NCBI RefSeq assembly: GCF_019645855.1
Contig: NZ_CP080999.1
Location: 1,736,001 to 1,800,000 of the forward strand
Direction of reading: 5' to 3'
Length of the DNA stretch: 64,000 bases
Source of the DNA: Mycobacterium malmoense
GTDB lineage: Bacteria > Actinomycetota > Actinomycetes > Mycobacteriales > Mycobacteriaceae
Part shown: one piece after another, positions 1 through 7,716 of the stretch
Numbering within the stretch: the stretch's first letter is position 1
How the letters are laid out: each line of letters begins with the position of its first letter
Notes under the pieces: model-generated
Told to the model about the DNA's origin: nothing
Databases searched by the model: none
What the model saw: the letters and a program-made list of their open reading frames with translations, nothing else
Program-made: the position numbers and the translations under genes

Positions 1-773
1 TGTCGGCCGACCCGATGGAAGACGTGGCCGCCGCCTTGGGCGATACGCCCGGGTTTTTCCAGCTGTACACCCCGACCGACCGCGAGCTGGCCGCCAGCCT
101 GGTGCACCGGGCGGAGGCGGCCGGGTTCAAGGGCATCGTCGTCACCCTCGACACCTGGGTCACGGGCTGGCGCCCCCGCGACCTGAGCACGTCGAACTTT
201 CCCCAGCTGCGCGGGCACTGCCTGAGCAACTACACCAGCGACCCAGTGTTCCGCGCCAGCCTGCAGCGCCCGCCCGAGGAAGACCCGCAAGGCGCCGTGC
301 TGCGCTGGGTGCAAGTCTTCGGAGCGCCCCTGAGCTGGGATGATCTCCCATGGCTGCGGTCGCTGACCGACCTGCCGCTGCTCGTGAAGGGCATCTGCCA
401 TCCCGACGACGCCCGGCGCGCCAAGGACGGCGGCGTCGACGGCATCTACTGCTCCAACCACGGCGGCCGGCAGGCCAACGGCGGCCTGCCCGCGCTGGAT
501 TGCCTGGCGGCGGTGGTCGAGGCGGCCGACGGCCTGCCCGTGCTCTTCGATTCGGGCATCCGCAGCGGCGCCGACATCATCAAGGCGCTCGCGCTGGGCG
601 CGACCGCGGTGGGCGTCGGCCGTCCGTACGCCTACGGCCTGGCGCTGGGGGGCGTCGACGGCGTCGTGCACGTGCTGCGCGCGCTGCTCGCCGAAGCGGA
701 CCTGATCATGGCCGTCGACGGATATCGGACGCTCAAAGATCTCACCCCGGACACGCTTCGGCGCGTCGACTGA
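1..773 (+). CDS. Lactate 2-monooxygenase / FMN-dependent alpha-hydroxy-acid oxidase, C-terminal part (partial at window edge)
   Basis: The reading frame is open from base 3, so the gene enters from the left and only about 256 C-terminal codons are seen. The family uses FMN to oxidise L-2-hydroxy acids; lactate monooxygenase yields acetate, CO2 and water. Visible landmarks are the TLDTWVTGWRPRDL stretch and the NFPQLRGHCLSNY segment, which recall M. smegmatis lactate monooxygenase. The catalytic core follows: LVKGI with the flavin-contacting Lys, SNHGGRQ with the catalytic His and the substrate-binding Arg, and DSGIRSGADIIKALALGA for phosphate binding. It ends in a TGA at 771-773, 33 bases before xerC on the same strand. 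Monooxygenase versus oxidase activity cannot be settled from motifs alone. Confidence 0.85.
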   Translation, partial: SADPMEDVAAALGDTPGFFQLYTPTDRELAASLVHRAEAAGFKGIVVTLDTWVTGWRPRDLSTSNFPQLRGHCLSNYTSDPVFRASLQRPPEEDPQGAVLRWVQVFGAPLSWDDLPWLRSLTDLPLLVKGICHPDDARRAKDGGVDGIYCSNHGGRQANGGLPALDCLAAVVEAADGLPVLFDSGIRSGADIIKALALGATAVGVGRPYAYGLALGGVDGVVHVLRALLAEADLIMAVDGYRTLKDLTPDTLRRVD

Positions 774-806
774 GACCGAGCGGGCCACGCCTGCGACCGT
801 GGGGGA

Positions 807-1697
807 GTGCAGGCGATCCTCGAGGAGTTCGACGAGTACCTGGCCCTGCAATGCGGCCGCTCGGCGCACACCCGCCGGGCATACCTGGGCGACCTGCGCT
901 CGCTGTTCGCGTTTCTGGACGGGCGCGGCCTGGACGGGTTGAGCCTGCCGGTCCTGCGGGCGTGGCTGGCCGCGGCGGCCGGCGCCGGCGCGGCCCGCAC
1001 CACGCTGGCCCGTCGCACCTCGGCGGTCAAGGCGTTCACCGCGTGGGCGGCGCGGCGCGGCCTGCTCACCGCGGATCCGGCGGCTCGGCTGCAGGTGCCG
1101 AAGGCCCACCGCGCGCTGCCGGCGGTGCTGCGCCAGGATCAGGCGCTACAGGCCATGACGGCCGCGAAATCCGGTGCGGAGCAAGGCGATCCGCTGGCGT
1201 TGCGGGACCGGCTGATCGTCGAGATGCTGTACGCGACCGGCATCCGGGTGAGCGAGCTGTGCGGCCTGGACGTCGACGATGTCGACACTCGGCACCGGCT
1301 GGTGCGTGTGCTGGGCAAGGGCAACAAGCAGCGCACCGCGCCGTTCGGCGCGCCGGCCGCCGACGCGCTTGGCGGCTGGCTGGCCGACGGGCGTCCCGCC
1401 CTGGCGACCGCGGACTCCGGGCCGGCGCTGCTGCTGGGCGCGCGCGGCCGCCGGCTCGACGTGCGCCAGGCGCGCACCGTGGTGCACCAGACCGTCGCCG
1501 CGGTCGACGGCGCGCCCGACATGGGGCCGCACGGGCTGCGACACAGCGCGGCCACGCACCTGCTCGAGGGCGGGGCCGACCTGCGGGTCGTCCAGGAGCT
1601 GCTCGGCCATTCCAGCCTGGCGACCACCCAGCTCTACACCCACGTCGCGGTCTCCCGACTGCGGGCGGTGCACGACCAGGCCCACCCGCGCGCCTAA
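807..1697 (+). CDS. xerC: Tyrosine site-specific recombinase XerC
   Basis: This 296-residue protein is a tyrosine recombinase that resolves chromosome dimers at dif together with XerD. The N-terminal SAM-like core-binding domain covers about residues 1-90 (EFDEYLALQCGRSAHTRRAY). The catalytic domain follows: Arg in ATGIRVSELCGL, the Lys region near LGKGNKQRTAPF, the HGLRHSAATHLLEGG box (His-x-x-Arg), the LGHSSLATTQLYTH box (His/Trp position) and the nucleophile Tyr in QLYTH. Length is normal for XerC. The start is GTG at 807, preceded by GGGGGA. In M. tuberculosis xerC (Rv2894c) also lies close to rpsB. The stop codon falls inside a 10-base tandem repeat and overlaps the end of the convergent M23 gene by 4 bases. 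Confidence 0.95.
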   Translation: MQAILEEFDEYLALQCGRSAHTRRAYLGDLRSLFAFLDGRGLDGLSLPVLRAWLAAAAGAGAARTTLARRTSAVKAFTAWAARRGLLTADPAARLQVPKAHRALPAVLRQDQALQAMTAAKSGAEQGDPLALRDRLIVEMLYATGIRVSELCGLDVDDVDTRHRLVRVLGKGNKQRTAPFGAPAADALGGWLADGRPALATADSGPALLLGARGRRLDVRQARTVVHQTVAAVDGAPDMGPHGLRHSAATHLLEGGADLRVVQELLGHSSLATTQLYTHVAVSRLRAVHDQAHPRA

Positions 1698-1721
1698 GTG
1701 GGCCTAAGTGGGCCTAAGTGG
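1692..1721. repeat. Tandem repeat, 3 x 10 bases, across the xerC stop codon
   Basis: The unit GCCTAAGTGG occurs three times without a mismatch. The first copy supplies the TAA stop of xerC, so the next two copies carry two further in-phase-looking TAA triplets spaced by 10 bases. It abuts the long palindrome at 1725-1780 and probably arose by slippage. Confidence 0.9.
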
Positions 1722-2278
1722 CGCGAGCAGACGCAGACTCGCACGTCCGGGCCCCGGATCGTGCGAGTCTGCGTCTGCTCGGCGCCGCAAAGCGCTAGCG
1801 GCTTGAGGCGGATCGGGGTGGACTTCAGCAGGCCCAGCGGATCGACATAGTGGGCGCCCGACGCCGGGCCCCACATCGCGCCCCAGTGCAGGCACGCCGC
1901 GGCCGCGCAGCCGGCATGCCCGGCCACCAACTCGCCGATCACGGTCCGCGCCGTCACGGCCTGACCTGCCCGGACGGCGGCCCGGACCGGCTCGTAGCTG
2001 GTGCGCAAGCCGCCGGGATGGGCCAGCGACACCACCGGCCGCCCGGCCAGCTGCCCGGCGAACACCACGGTCGCGGCGCCGGCGGCGTACACCGGCTGAC
2101 CGGGGGCGCCGGCCAGGTCCACGCCGCGGTGCCCGCGATTCCAGTCGGGTGACGGGGCGTCGAAACCCCGGACGACCGCCGGCCGCGGCCGCAGCGGCCA
2201 ATCCAGCCGGGCGTCGTCGGCAACCGCCGGTGCCGCGCTGACCAGCGCCCAGCACAGCACAAGCGCCGCCCCTCGCAT
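1694..2278 (-). CDS. Exported M23-family peptidase (LytM/peptidase_M23 fold), Rv2891-like
   Basis: A 194-residue protein with a signal peptide at about residues 1-20 (MRGAALVLCWALVSAAPAVA, cut before DDARLDWPL). Next comes a compact M23 beta-fold: RPAVVRGFD, then NRGHRGVDLAGAPGQPVYAAGAATV with the metal-ligand HxxxD motif, and CLHWGAMWG with the second His motif (HxW instead of HxH). M23 enzymes cut peptidoglycan cross-links; the changed HxH makes hydrolytic activity uncertain. The natural end of the fold is near STPIRLKPL. The last 30 or so residues are encoded by the palindrome at 1725-1780 and look like read-through of repeat DNA. It is convergent with xerC and divergent from rpsB. Confidence 0.8.
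   Translation of the reverse strand: MRGAALVLCWALVSAAPAVADDARLDWPLRPRPAVVRGFDAPSPDWNRGHRGVDLAGAPGQPVYAAGAATVVFAGQLAGRPVVSLAHPGGLRTSYEPVRAAVRAGQAVTARTVIGELVAGHAGCAAAACLHWGAMWGPASGAHYVDPLGLLKSTPIRLKPLALCGAEQTQTRTIRGPDVRVCVCSRHLGPLRPT
1725..1780. repeat. Long perfect palindrome at a convergent gene junction (repeat family A, copy 1)
   Basis: Arms GAGCAGACGCAGACTCGCAC (1725-1744) and its exact reverse complement (1761-1780) enclose a 16-base loop that is itself CCGGG/CCCGG symmetrical. A second copy with one arm mismatch lies at 27531-27590 after mapB. The element could act as a bidirectional terminator for xerC and the M23 gene, but it lies inside the annotated M23 frame and lacks a T-run. Dispersed intergenic repeat is the safer description. 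Confidence 0.85.
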
Positions 2279-2505
2279 CGGTTCAGTTCAGCGCAGCAGG
2301 CAGCGGGCGGGCCAGTCACCGCAGCCAACCCTGTGGAATACGGCGTGTAAACTTCTCGGCGCAGCTCGCACCAGCGGGCTGACTTCACGCGCCTGCAGCC
2401 AACCGATTGCCGTGCGGTCCCGTCAAGACGGGTGCGGCATTCCGCAGACGCCAGGGCCCGGCTCACCCGATGCCGGGCGACAACCGACACAAGTAAGGCA
2501 TACGC

Positions 2506-3357
2506 ATGGCCGTAGTCACCATGAAGCAGCTGCTGGACAGCGGCACCCACTTCGGGCATCAGACCCGTCGCTGGAATCCCAAGATGAAGCGGTTCATCTT
2601 CACCGACCGCAACGGCATCTACATCATCGACCTGCAGCAGACGCTGACCTTCATCGACAAGGCGTACGAGTTCGTCAAGGAGACCGTCGCCCACGGAGGC
2701 ACCGTGCTGTTCGTCGGCACCAAGAAGCAGGCGCAGGAGTCGGTCGCGGCCGAGGCCACCCGCGTCGGCATGCCCTACGTGAACCAGCGCTGGCTGGGCG
2801 GCATGCTCACCAACTTCTCCACCGTGCACAAGCGGCTGCAGCGCCTCAAGGAGCTCGAGGCGATGGAGCAGACCGGCGGCTTCGAGGGCCGCACCAAGAA
2901 GGAGATCCTGGGCCTGACCCGGGAGAAGAACAAGCTGGAGCGCAGCCTCGGCGGCATCCGGGACATGAACAAGGTGCCGTCGGCGGTCTGGGTCGTCGAC
3001 ACCAACAAGGAGCACATCGCCGTCGGCGAGGCCCGCAAGCTGAATATCCCGGTCATCGCGATCCTGGACACCAACTGCGACCCCGACGAGGTCGACTACC
3101 CGATCCCGGGCAACGACGACGCGATCCGCTCGGCCGCGCTGCTGACCAAGGTGATCGCCTCCGCGGTCGCCGAGGGCCTGCAGGCCCGCGCCGGGCTGGG
3201 CCGCGGCGACGGCAAGCCCGAGGTGGAGTCCGCCGAGCCGCTCGCCGAGTGGGAGCAGGAGCTGCTGGCCTCGGCGACGGCCACCGCAACCGCCACAACC
3301 GCCGCCCCCACCGAAGCCGCTACGGGCGCAACCGAATCGACCACTGACCCCTCATAG
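2506..3357 (+). CDS. rpsB: 30S ribosomal protein S2
   Basis: A 283-residue S2 protein of the small ribosomal subunit, needed for S1 docking and initiation. The N terminus MAVVTMKQLLDSGTHFGHQT and the internal NQRWLGGMLTNF and VIAILDTNCDPDEVDYPIPGNDDA blocks are diagnostic. A C-terminal Thr/Ala-rich tail (about residues 258-283) matches the variable extension of mycobacterial S2. The start is ATG at 2506 after AAGTAAGG. It is 10 bases from tsf, the usual rpsB-tsf operon. The 227 bases upstream, shared with the divergent M23 gene, must hold both promoters; no certain leader structure was identified. Confidence 0.98.
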   Translation: MAVVTMKQLLDSGTHFGHQTRRWNPKMKRFIFTDRNGIYIIDLQQTLTFIDKAYEFVKETVAHGGTVLFVGTKKQAQESVAAEATRVGMPYVNQRWLGGMLTNFSTVHKRLQRLKELEAMEQTGGFEGRTKKEILGLTREKNKLERSLGGIRDMNKVPSAVWVVDTNKEHIAVGEARKLNIPVIAILDTNCDPDEVDYPIPGNDDAIRSAALLTKVIASAVAEGLQARAGLGRGDGKPEVESAEPLAEWEQELLASATATATATTAAPTEAATGATESTTDPS

Positions 3358-3367
3358 GAAGGCTGAG

Positions 3368-4192
3368 ATGGCGAACTTCACCGCCGCCGACGTCAAGCGG
3401 CTTCGGGAACTCACCGGTGCCGGCATGCTCGACTGCAAGAATGCGCTGGCCGAAACCGACGGCGACTTCGACAAGGCCGTCGAGGCGCTCCGGATCAAGG
3501 GCGCCAAGGACGTCGGCAAGCGCGCCGAGCGGGCCACCGCCGAAGGCCTGGTCGCTGCCAAGGGTGGGGCGCTGATCGAGCTCAACTCCGAGACCGACTT
3601 CGTCGCCAAGAACGCCGAGTTCCAGGCGCTGGCCGAGCAGGTCGTCGACGCCGCGCTGGACGCCAAGGCCACCGACGTGGACACGCTCAAGGCGGCCACA
3701 ATTGGCGACAAGACCGATAAGACCGTGGAGCAGGCCATCGCCGACCTGTCCGCCAAGATCGGCGAGAAGCTCGAGCTGCGCCGCGTGCAGTACTTCGACG
3801 GCAACGTCGAGACCTACCTGCACAAGCGCGCCGCCGACCTGCCGCCCGCCGTCGGTGTGCTGGTCGAGTTCGAGGGGGAGAACCAAGACGCCGCGCACGC
3901 CGTCGCGCTGCAGATCGCCGCGCTGAAGGCGCGCTACCTGTCCCGCGGGGACGTGCCCGAAGACGTCGTGGCCAGCGAACGTCGCATCGCCGAGGAGACC
4001 GCCAAGGCCGAGGGCAAGCCGGAGCAGGCGCTGCCCAAGATCGTCGAGGGCCGGTTGAACGGCTTCTTCAAGGACGCCGTCCTGCTGGAGCAGCCGGCGG
4101 TGTCGGACAACAAGAAGACCGTCAAGGCCCTGCTCGACGAGGCCGGCGTGACGGTGACGCGGTTCGTCCGCTTCGAGGTGGGCCAGGCTTAA
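3368..4192 (+). CDS. tsf: Elongation factor Ts
   Basis: A 274-residue guanine-nucleotide exchange factor for EF-Tu. The N-terminal UBA-like domain (about 1-55) contains VKRLRELTGAGMLDCKNAL. The core domain contains the signature ELNSETDFVAKN, which holds the TDFV motif that contacts EF-Tu. Length and C terminus (VTRFVRFEVGQ) are typical of mycobacteria. An AGGAAGG ribosome-binding site sits in the 10-base gap after rpsB, consistent with one transcript. Confidence 0.98.
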   Translation: MANFTAADVKRLRELTGAGMLDCKNALAETDGDFDKAVEALRIKGAKDVGKRAERATAEGLVAAKGGALIELNSETDFVAKNAEFQALAEQVVDAALDAKATDVDTLKAATIGDKTDKTVEQAIADLSAKIGEKLELRRVQYFDGNVETYLHKRAADLPPAVGVLVEFEGENQDAAHAVALQIAALKARYLSRGDVPEDVVASERRIAEETAKAEGKPEQALPKIVEGRLNGFFKDAVLLEQPAVSDNKKTVKALLDEAGVTVTRFVRFEVGQA

Positions 4193-4235
4193 CCCAGGCT
4201 TAGCAAGCGCGCGTGACCGGGCTAGCGTCGTTGCC

Positions 4236-5645
4236 ATGCGACGCGTGCACGCTTTCGGTGACGATGCCCTCGGTGACCTCGACGCGGTCGGCCTGGCCGA
4301 CGCCCTACGAGCCGGCTCGGTCGGCAGGGCCGACGTCGTCGAGGCCGCCATCGCCCGCGCCGAGGCTCTCAACCCGGCCCTGAACGCCCTGGCGTACGAG
4401 GCGTTTGGGCGGGCCCGGGAAACCGCGAACGCCGATCCCGCGAGTGGCTTCTTTAGTGGCGTGCCGACGTTCCTCAAGGACAACGTCGACGTCGCGGGCC
4501 AGCCGACGATGCGGGGCACCGACGCGTGGACCCCGCGCAACGCCGCCGCCGACGGCGAGTTCACCCGGCTGTACCTGGGAACGGGGCTCACCTCGCTGGG
4601 CAAGACGCAGATGTCGGAATTCGGCTTCAGCGCATCCGCCGAACACCCCCGGCTGGGTCCGGTCCGCAACCCGTGGGACACCGAGCACACCGCGGGCGCC
4701 TCGTCCTCGGGATCGGGTGCGTTCGTCGCCGCCGGCGTGGTGCCGATCGCGCACGCCAACGACGGCGGCGGCTCGACCCGAATTCCGGCCTCCTGCAACG
4801 GGCTTGTCGGGCTCAAGCCGTCGCGCGGCCGGTTGCCGCTGGACCCGGATTTCCGCCGGATGCCGGTGCGCATCATCGCCAACGGCGTGCTGACCCGCTC
4901 GGTGCGCGACACCGCCGCCTTCTACCGGGAGGCCGAACGGATCTCACGTAACCCCAAGCTGGCGCCGATTGGGGACGTCACGCGGCCGGGCAAGCAGCGG
5001 TTGACGATCGCCGTGCTGACCCGCTCGGTGCAGCGCGAGTGCGGCCCCGAAGTGCGCGAGCTGACGCTGAAGTCGGCGGCGCTGCTCGAGGAGCTCGGCC
5101 ACCGCGTCGAGCACGTCGCCGACCCCCCGGCGCCGGCCAGCTTCGTGGACGATTTCGTGCTGTATTGGGGGTTTTTGGCGCTGGCACAGGTACGCGGCGG
5201 GCGGCACCTGTTGGGCGACACGTTCGACCGCGACCGGCTGGACAGCCTGACGCTCGGCCTGTGCCGCCACGCCAGCCGCAACATCCACCGGGTCCCGCTG
5301 GCGATCGTGCGCCTGCGCGGGCTGCGCCGGCGCACCGCGCGGTTCTTCGGCACCTACGACGCGGTGCTCATGCCGACCGTGGCCGACGAGACGCCGCGGA
5401 TCGGATACCTGGCTCCCACCGACTATGAGCGGGTGATGGACCGGCTGATCGACTGGGTGGCGTTCACCCCGATGCAGAACGTCACGGGCGAGCCGGCGAT
5501 TTCGCTGCCCCTGGCCCAATCCGCGGACGGCATGCCGGTGGGCATGATGCTTTCGGCCGACCTCGGGCAGGAGGCGCTGCTGCTGGAACTGGCCTATGAA
5601 CTCGAAGAGGCTCGGCCATGGGCCCGGATCCAAGCCCGCGAGTGA
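4236..5645 (+). CDS. amiC: Amidase-signature family amidase, AmiC-like
   Basis: A 469-residue amidase-signature hydrolase that cleaves carboxamides by a Ser-cisSer-Lys triad. The catalytic Lys is in FLKDNVDVAG, the cis-Ser in ASSSGSGAFVAAG, and the nucleophile Ser in NDGGGSTRIPASCNGLVGLKPSRGR. The C-terminal TPMQNVTGEPAISLPL is also typical. Position directly after rpsB-tsf matches M. tuberculosis amiC (Rv2888c). The substrate is not evident. It is convergent with the MarR gene, with 15 bases between stop codons. Confidence 0.88.
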   Translation: MRRVHAFGDDALGDLDAVGLADALRAGSVGRADVVEAAIARAEALNPALNALAYEAFGRARETANADPASGFFSGVPTFLKDNVDVAGQPTMRGTDAWTPRNAAADGEFTRLYLGTGLTSLGKTQMSEFGFSASAEHPRLGPVRNPWDTEHTAGASSSGSGAFVAAGVVPIAHANDGGGSTRIPASCNGLVGLKPSRGRLPLDPDFRRMPVRIIANGVLTRSVRDTAAFYREAERISRNPKLAPIGDVTRPGKQRLTIAVLTRSVQRECGPEVRELTLKSAALLEELGHRVEHVADPPAPASFVDDFVLYWGFLALAQVRGGRHLLGDTFDRDRLDSLTLGLCRHASRNIHRVPLAIVRLRGLRRRTARFFGTYDAVLMPTVADETPRIGYLAPTDYERVMDRLIDWVAFTPMQNVTGEPAISLPLAQSADGMPVGMMLSADLGQEALLLELAYELEEARPWARIQARE

Positions 5646-5660
5646 ACCCGTCCTTACCGG

Positions 5661-6080
5661 TCAGTCGGATCCGAGCCGGTCGAGCATCCGTTTGAACTCG
5701 CGCTGCTGTGCCGGGGTCAGTTTGGCCAGGATGCGGGAATCGGCGACACGGACCGCCGCCTCGGCGCGCTTGAGCAGGGTCCGGCCCGAGGCGGTCAGCG
5801 TGGCCGGTAGCGCACGCCCCGAGGACACCGATTCTGGTCGCTCCACGGCGCCCACCTTCTCCAGGCCGTGCAGCACCGTGTTCATCGCCTGCGGTGTGAC
5901 GCCCGCATGCCGGGACAGTTCGGCGCTGGACCGTCCAGGGAACATCGAAAGGATGCGCAGGCAAACGAATTCGGGGAGCGTCAGGCCGAGCGGACCCAAC
6001 ACCGAGGAAACCTCGGGTCGCAGCACGGCTCCCACCCGGTAGAGCAGGTAACCAAGCGGAGCGTCTTCGGCCTGAACCAT
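5661..6080 (-). CDS. MarR-family transcriptional regulator, Rv2887-like
   Basis: A 139-residue winged-helix regulator if the ATG at 6080 is used, the same length I recall for M. tuberculosis Rv2887, which also neighbours amiC. The DNA-binding core is SSAELSRHAGVTPQAMNTVLHGLEKVGAVERPES, followed by the wing RALPATLTASGRTLLKRAE. Upstream in-frame codons up to 6290 do not look like protein. The ATG lies at the edge of a 17-base palindrome, so the mRNA is probably leaderless or nearly so and the gene autoregulated. Rv2887 is known to repress a SAM methyltransferase gene; a methyltransferase with related promoter motifs lies at 23924 here. The inducer is unknown from sequence; salicylate-like ligands bind the homologue. 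Confidence 0.88.
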   Translation of the reverse strand: MVQAEDAPLGYLLYRVGAVLRPEVSSVLGPLGLTLPEFVCLRILSMFPGRSSAELSRHAGVTPQAMNTVLHGLEKVGAVERPESVSSGRALPATLTASGRTLLKRAEAAVRVADSRILAKLTPAQQREFKRMLDRLGSD

Positions 6081-6096
6081 GTCAATGATATTGACA
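6080..6096. promoter_or_regulatory. Palindromic operator at the MarR start codon
   Basis: TGTCAATGATATTGACA has 7-base perfect arms around 3 central bases. Its left end supplies the first base of the regulator's ATG on the minus strand. Size and symmetry fit a MarR dimer, and the position would block transcription initiation, so autorepression is the simplest reading. The adjoining TTGACATAT string recurs in the methyltransferase promoter at 23888-23896. Confidence 0.65.
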
Positions 6097-6213
6097 TATC
6101 TCGGGCCTCCGGATGCGCACCTTGCGGCAATGCGCCGATAGTCCCGGGGAATCGTGGTTTTGCGGCGCCCAAAGGGGTAACCCACGTCGGGATGCACACC
6201 TGAAGGAGCGCGC

Positions 6214-6750
6214 ATGGGCGATATGACCGAAGTCACCGAAGGGGTGGCCGAGCGTGCGCGGCGGGAAGCCGACGCATACCGCGGCGACAACCCCCGACCG
6301 TTGGAAGGCTACCCGGTGGTCCTCGGCGTCTACGGCATCGTGGTCGCCCTCACGGCCCTCGTTGCCGCGGCCACCGGGCGAAAGTTGCCCGAGCGCTGGG
6401 GCGTCCAGGATCTCGTCACCGTCGCCGTCGGCACCCACAAGCTGTCCCGCACGGTGTCCAAGGATGCGGTGACCAGCCCATTGCGGGCGCCGTTCGCCCG
6501 CTACGCCGGTTCGGGCGGCCCGGCCGAGGTGATGGAGGAAACGCGGCACGGCAGCGCGCTGCGCCACAGCCTGGGGGAGCTTTTGACCTGCCCCTTCTGT
6601 CTCGACATGTGGGTGGTCACCGCGTTTGTCATCGGATTGGTCTTCGCGCCCAGGTTCACCCGCGTGGTCGCGGGCACCTTCGCCGCCCTGGCCGGTGCCG
6701 ACTTTTTGCAGCTCGCCTACGCGAGGGCACAGCAGATTACCGAGGGCTGA
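6214..6750 (+). CDS. DUF1360 membrane protein
   Basis: A 178-residue protein of the DUF1360 family, of unknown function. Hydrophobic segments are at about residues 30-52 (VVLGVYGIVVALTALVAAAT) and 130-160. A cysteine pair in LTCPFCLDMWV lies at the start of the second membrane region and is a family hallmark. The conserved VGTHKLSRTVSKD and VTSPLRAPF segments fit. It is divergent from the MarR gene, and the shared 133-base region may put it under the same operator. The ATG at 6214 has AAGGAGC upstream. DUF1360 proteins are linked to envelope or spore functions in other bacteria; no role is shown here. Confidence 0.75.
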   Translation: MGDMTEVTEGVAERARREADAYRGDNPRPLEGYPVVLGVYGIVVALTALVAAATGRKLPERWGVQDLVTVAVGTHKLSRTVSKDAVTSPLRAPFARYAGSGGPAEVMEETRHGSALRHSLGELLTCPFCLDMWVVTAFVIGLVFAPRFTRVVAGTFAALAGADFLQLAYARAQQITEG

Positions 6751-6766
6751 CGAGCGAGGAGGTTTG

Positions 6767-6952
6767 ATGCCCAAGACCACAAAAGGCGGCACGCTGAGGA
6801 AGAGCGAACCGCCCAGCACCTCGCAGTGTTCCGACGCCAAAGGGCGACGCTCGGCGTTAATCCGGGGTTTAAGCGTGGCCGCGACGGGCTATGCGGACTT
6901 TTGTGCGGTTGTCGCTCTTTGGGTGAGCAACTGTTCGACACGAAAGGAATGA
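6767..6952 (+). pseudogene. ChaB-family gene remnant (only the N-terminal part matches)
   Basis: A 61-codon frame with a strong GAGGAGG site 4 bases before its ATG. The first 30 or so residues (MPKTTKGGTLRKSEPPSTSQ, then CSDAK) match the start of mycobacterial ChaB-family proteins as I remember them, which begin MPKTTKGG and continue with ELPSTLQRSDAKAQ. After residue 30 the similarity stops, and the body carrying the ChaB HVAYAALKH-type motif is missing. It therefore looks like a deletion or frameshift remnant that still has its ribosome-binding site. The alternative is a short new peptide. Confidence 0.6.
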
Positions 6953-6954
6953 GC

Positions 6955-7512
6955 ATGAAGGTCACCACAACCGCTGTAAAGAGTGCCATTGCGGCCGGGG
7001 GAATTGCGGCTGCAGGCGTTTTGACCGCAGCTACCGCTTCTGCTGCGCCGCCCAACATTCAGGGGTTCGGGACCAGCGAACAACTTGTCGACGGGCCGTT
7101 GGTCACCGATTACACGGTGAGCAACCTGCAGCCCAGCAACGCCGCGATCCCCGGCTACACCCCTAAGGGAACGCTCTACCAGGCGGACATCACCGCCAGG
7201 TCGGACGGCGGGCTCGTTACCCCCATGGTTAACGATTTCATCGCCCGCGGGCCCAACGGTCAGAACTACCGGGTGATCGACAAGGTCGGGGCCCCGAACG
7301 GCCTTAACCCGGCGCCGATCCCTCAGGGCAGCGAGTCGACCGGCACGCTGTACTTCGACGTGACCGGCGCACCCCCGAACGGCGTCGTCTACAACGACGG
7401 AATGCAAGACATTCTGATCTGGACGTCGAACGTGCCGGGAGGCTCGGCGCCTGGGGCACCGAACTCAAGTCCGGCACCGGGCGCCCCGCCCGCCCCGGCG
7501 GCGCACACCTAA
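6955..7512 (+). CDS. Secreted MPT63-like immunoglobulin-fold protein (DUF1942)
   Basis: A 185-residue exported protein. The signal peptide is at about residues 1-31 (KSAIAAGGIAAAGVLTAATA, cut after ASA). The mature domain matches MPT63 from memory: VTDYTVSNLQPSNAAIPGY, VTPMVNDFIARGPNGQNYRV, IPQGSESTGTLYFDVTGAPP and NDGMQDILIW. MPT63 is a small beta-sandwich secreted antigen of unknown activity. This version adds a proline-rich tail of about 25 residues (GAPNSSPAPGAPPAPAA). I chose ATG 6955 over ATG 6949 because it leaves a normal 6-base spacing after AAAGGA. Confidence 0.85.
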   Translation: MKVTTTAVKSAIAAGGIAAAGVLTAATASAAPPNIQGFGTSEQLVDGPLVTDYTVSNLQPSNAAIPGYTPKGTLYQADITARSDGGLVTPMVNDFIARGPNGQNYRVIDKVGAPNGLNPAPIPQGSESTGTLYFDVTGAPPNGVVYNDGMQDILIWTSNVPGGSAPGAPNSSPAPGAPPAPAAHT

Positions 7513-7716
7513 TCCGATTGCGACCATCGGCGCCGAGTGTGTAACTCGACCGGCCGCTGCGGCTCAAGGCTTTCCCGCTGGCGATCTCCTGCCGGGCAAG
7601 ATCGGATCCCGAGCGCGCCCGGGACGACAATTACGTCGACCGCAAGACGCCATTCAAGAAGGCACGGACGCCCTGGCGCGCAAACGCGCGCGGCCGCTCT
7701 TTTTCGAGTCTCACCG

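Noticed and set aside
350..1717. Long arginine/alanine-rich frame of 455 codons across lactate monooxygenase and xerC
   Set aside because: It is the out-of-frame shadow of two well-supported genes, with the low-complexity Arg/Ala/Gly composition typical of high-GC alternative frames.
6081..6290. 70-residue N-terminal extension of the MarR regulator
   Set aside because: Composition is not protein-like, it would bury the palindromic operator in coding DNA, and the family starts at the chosen ATG.
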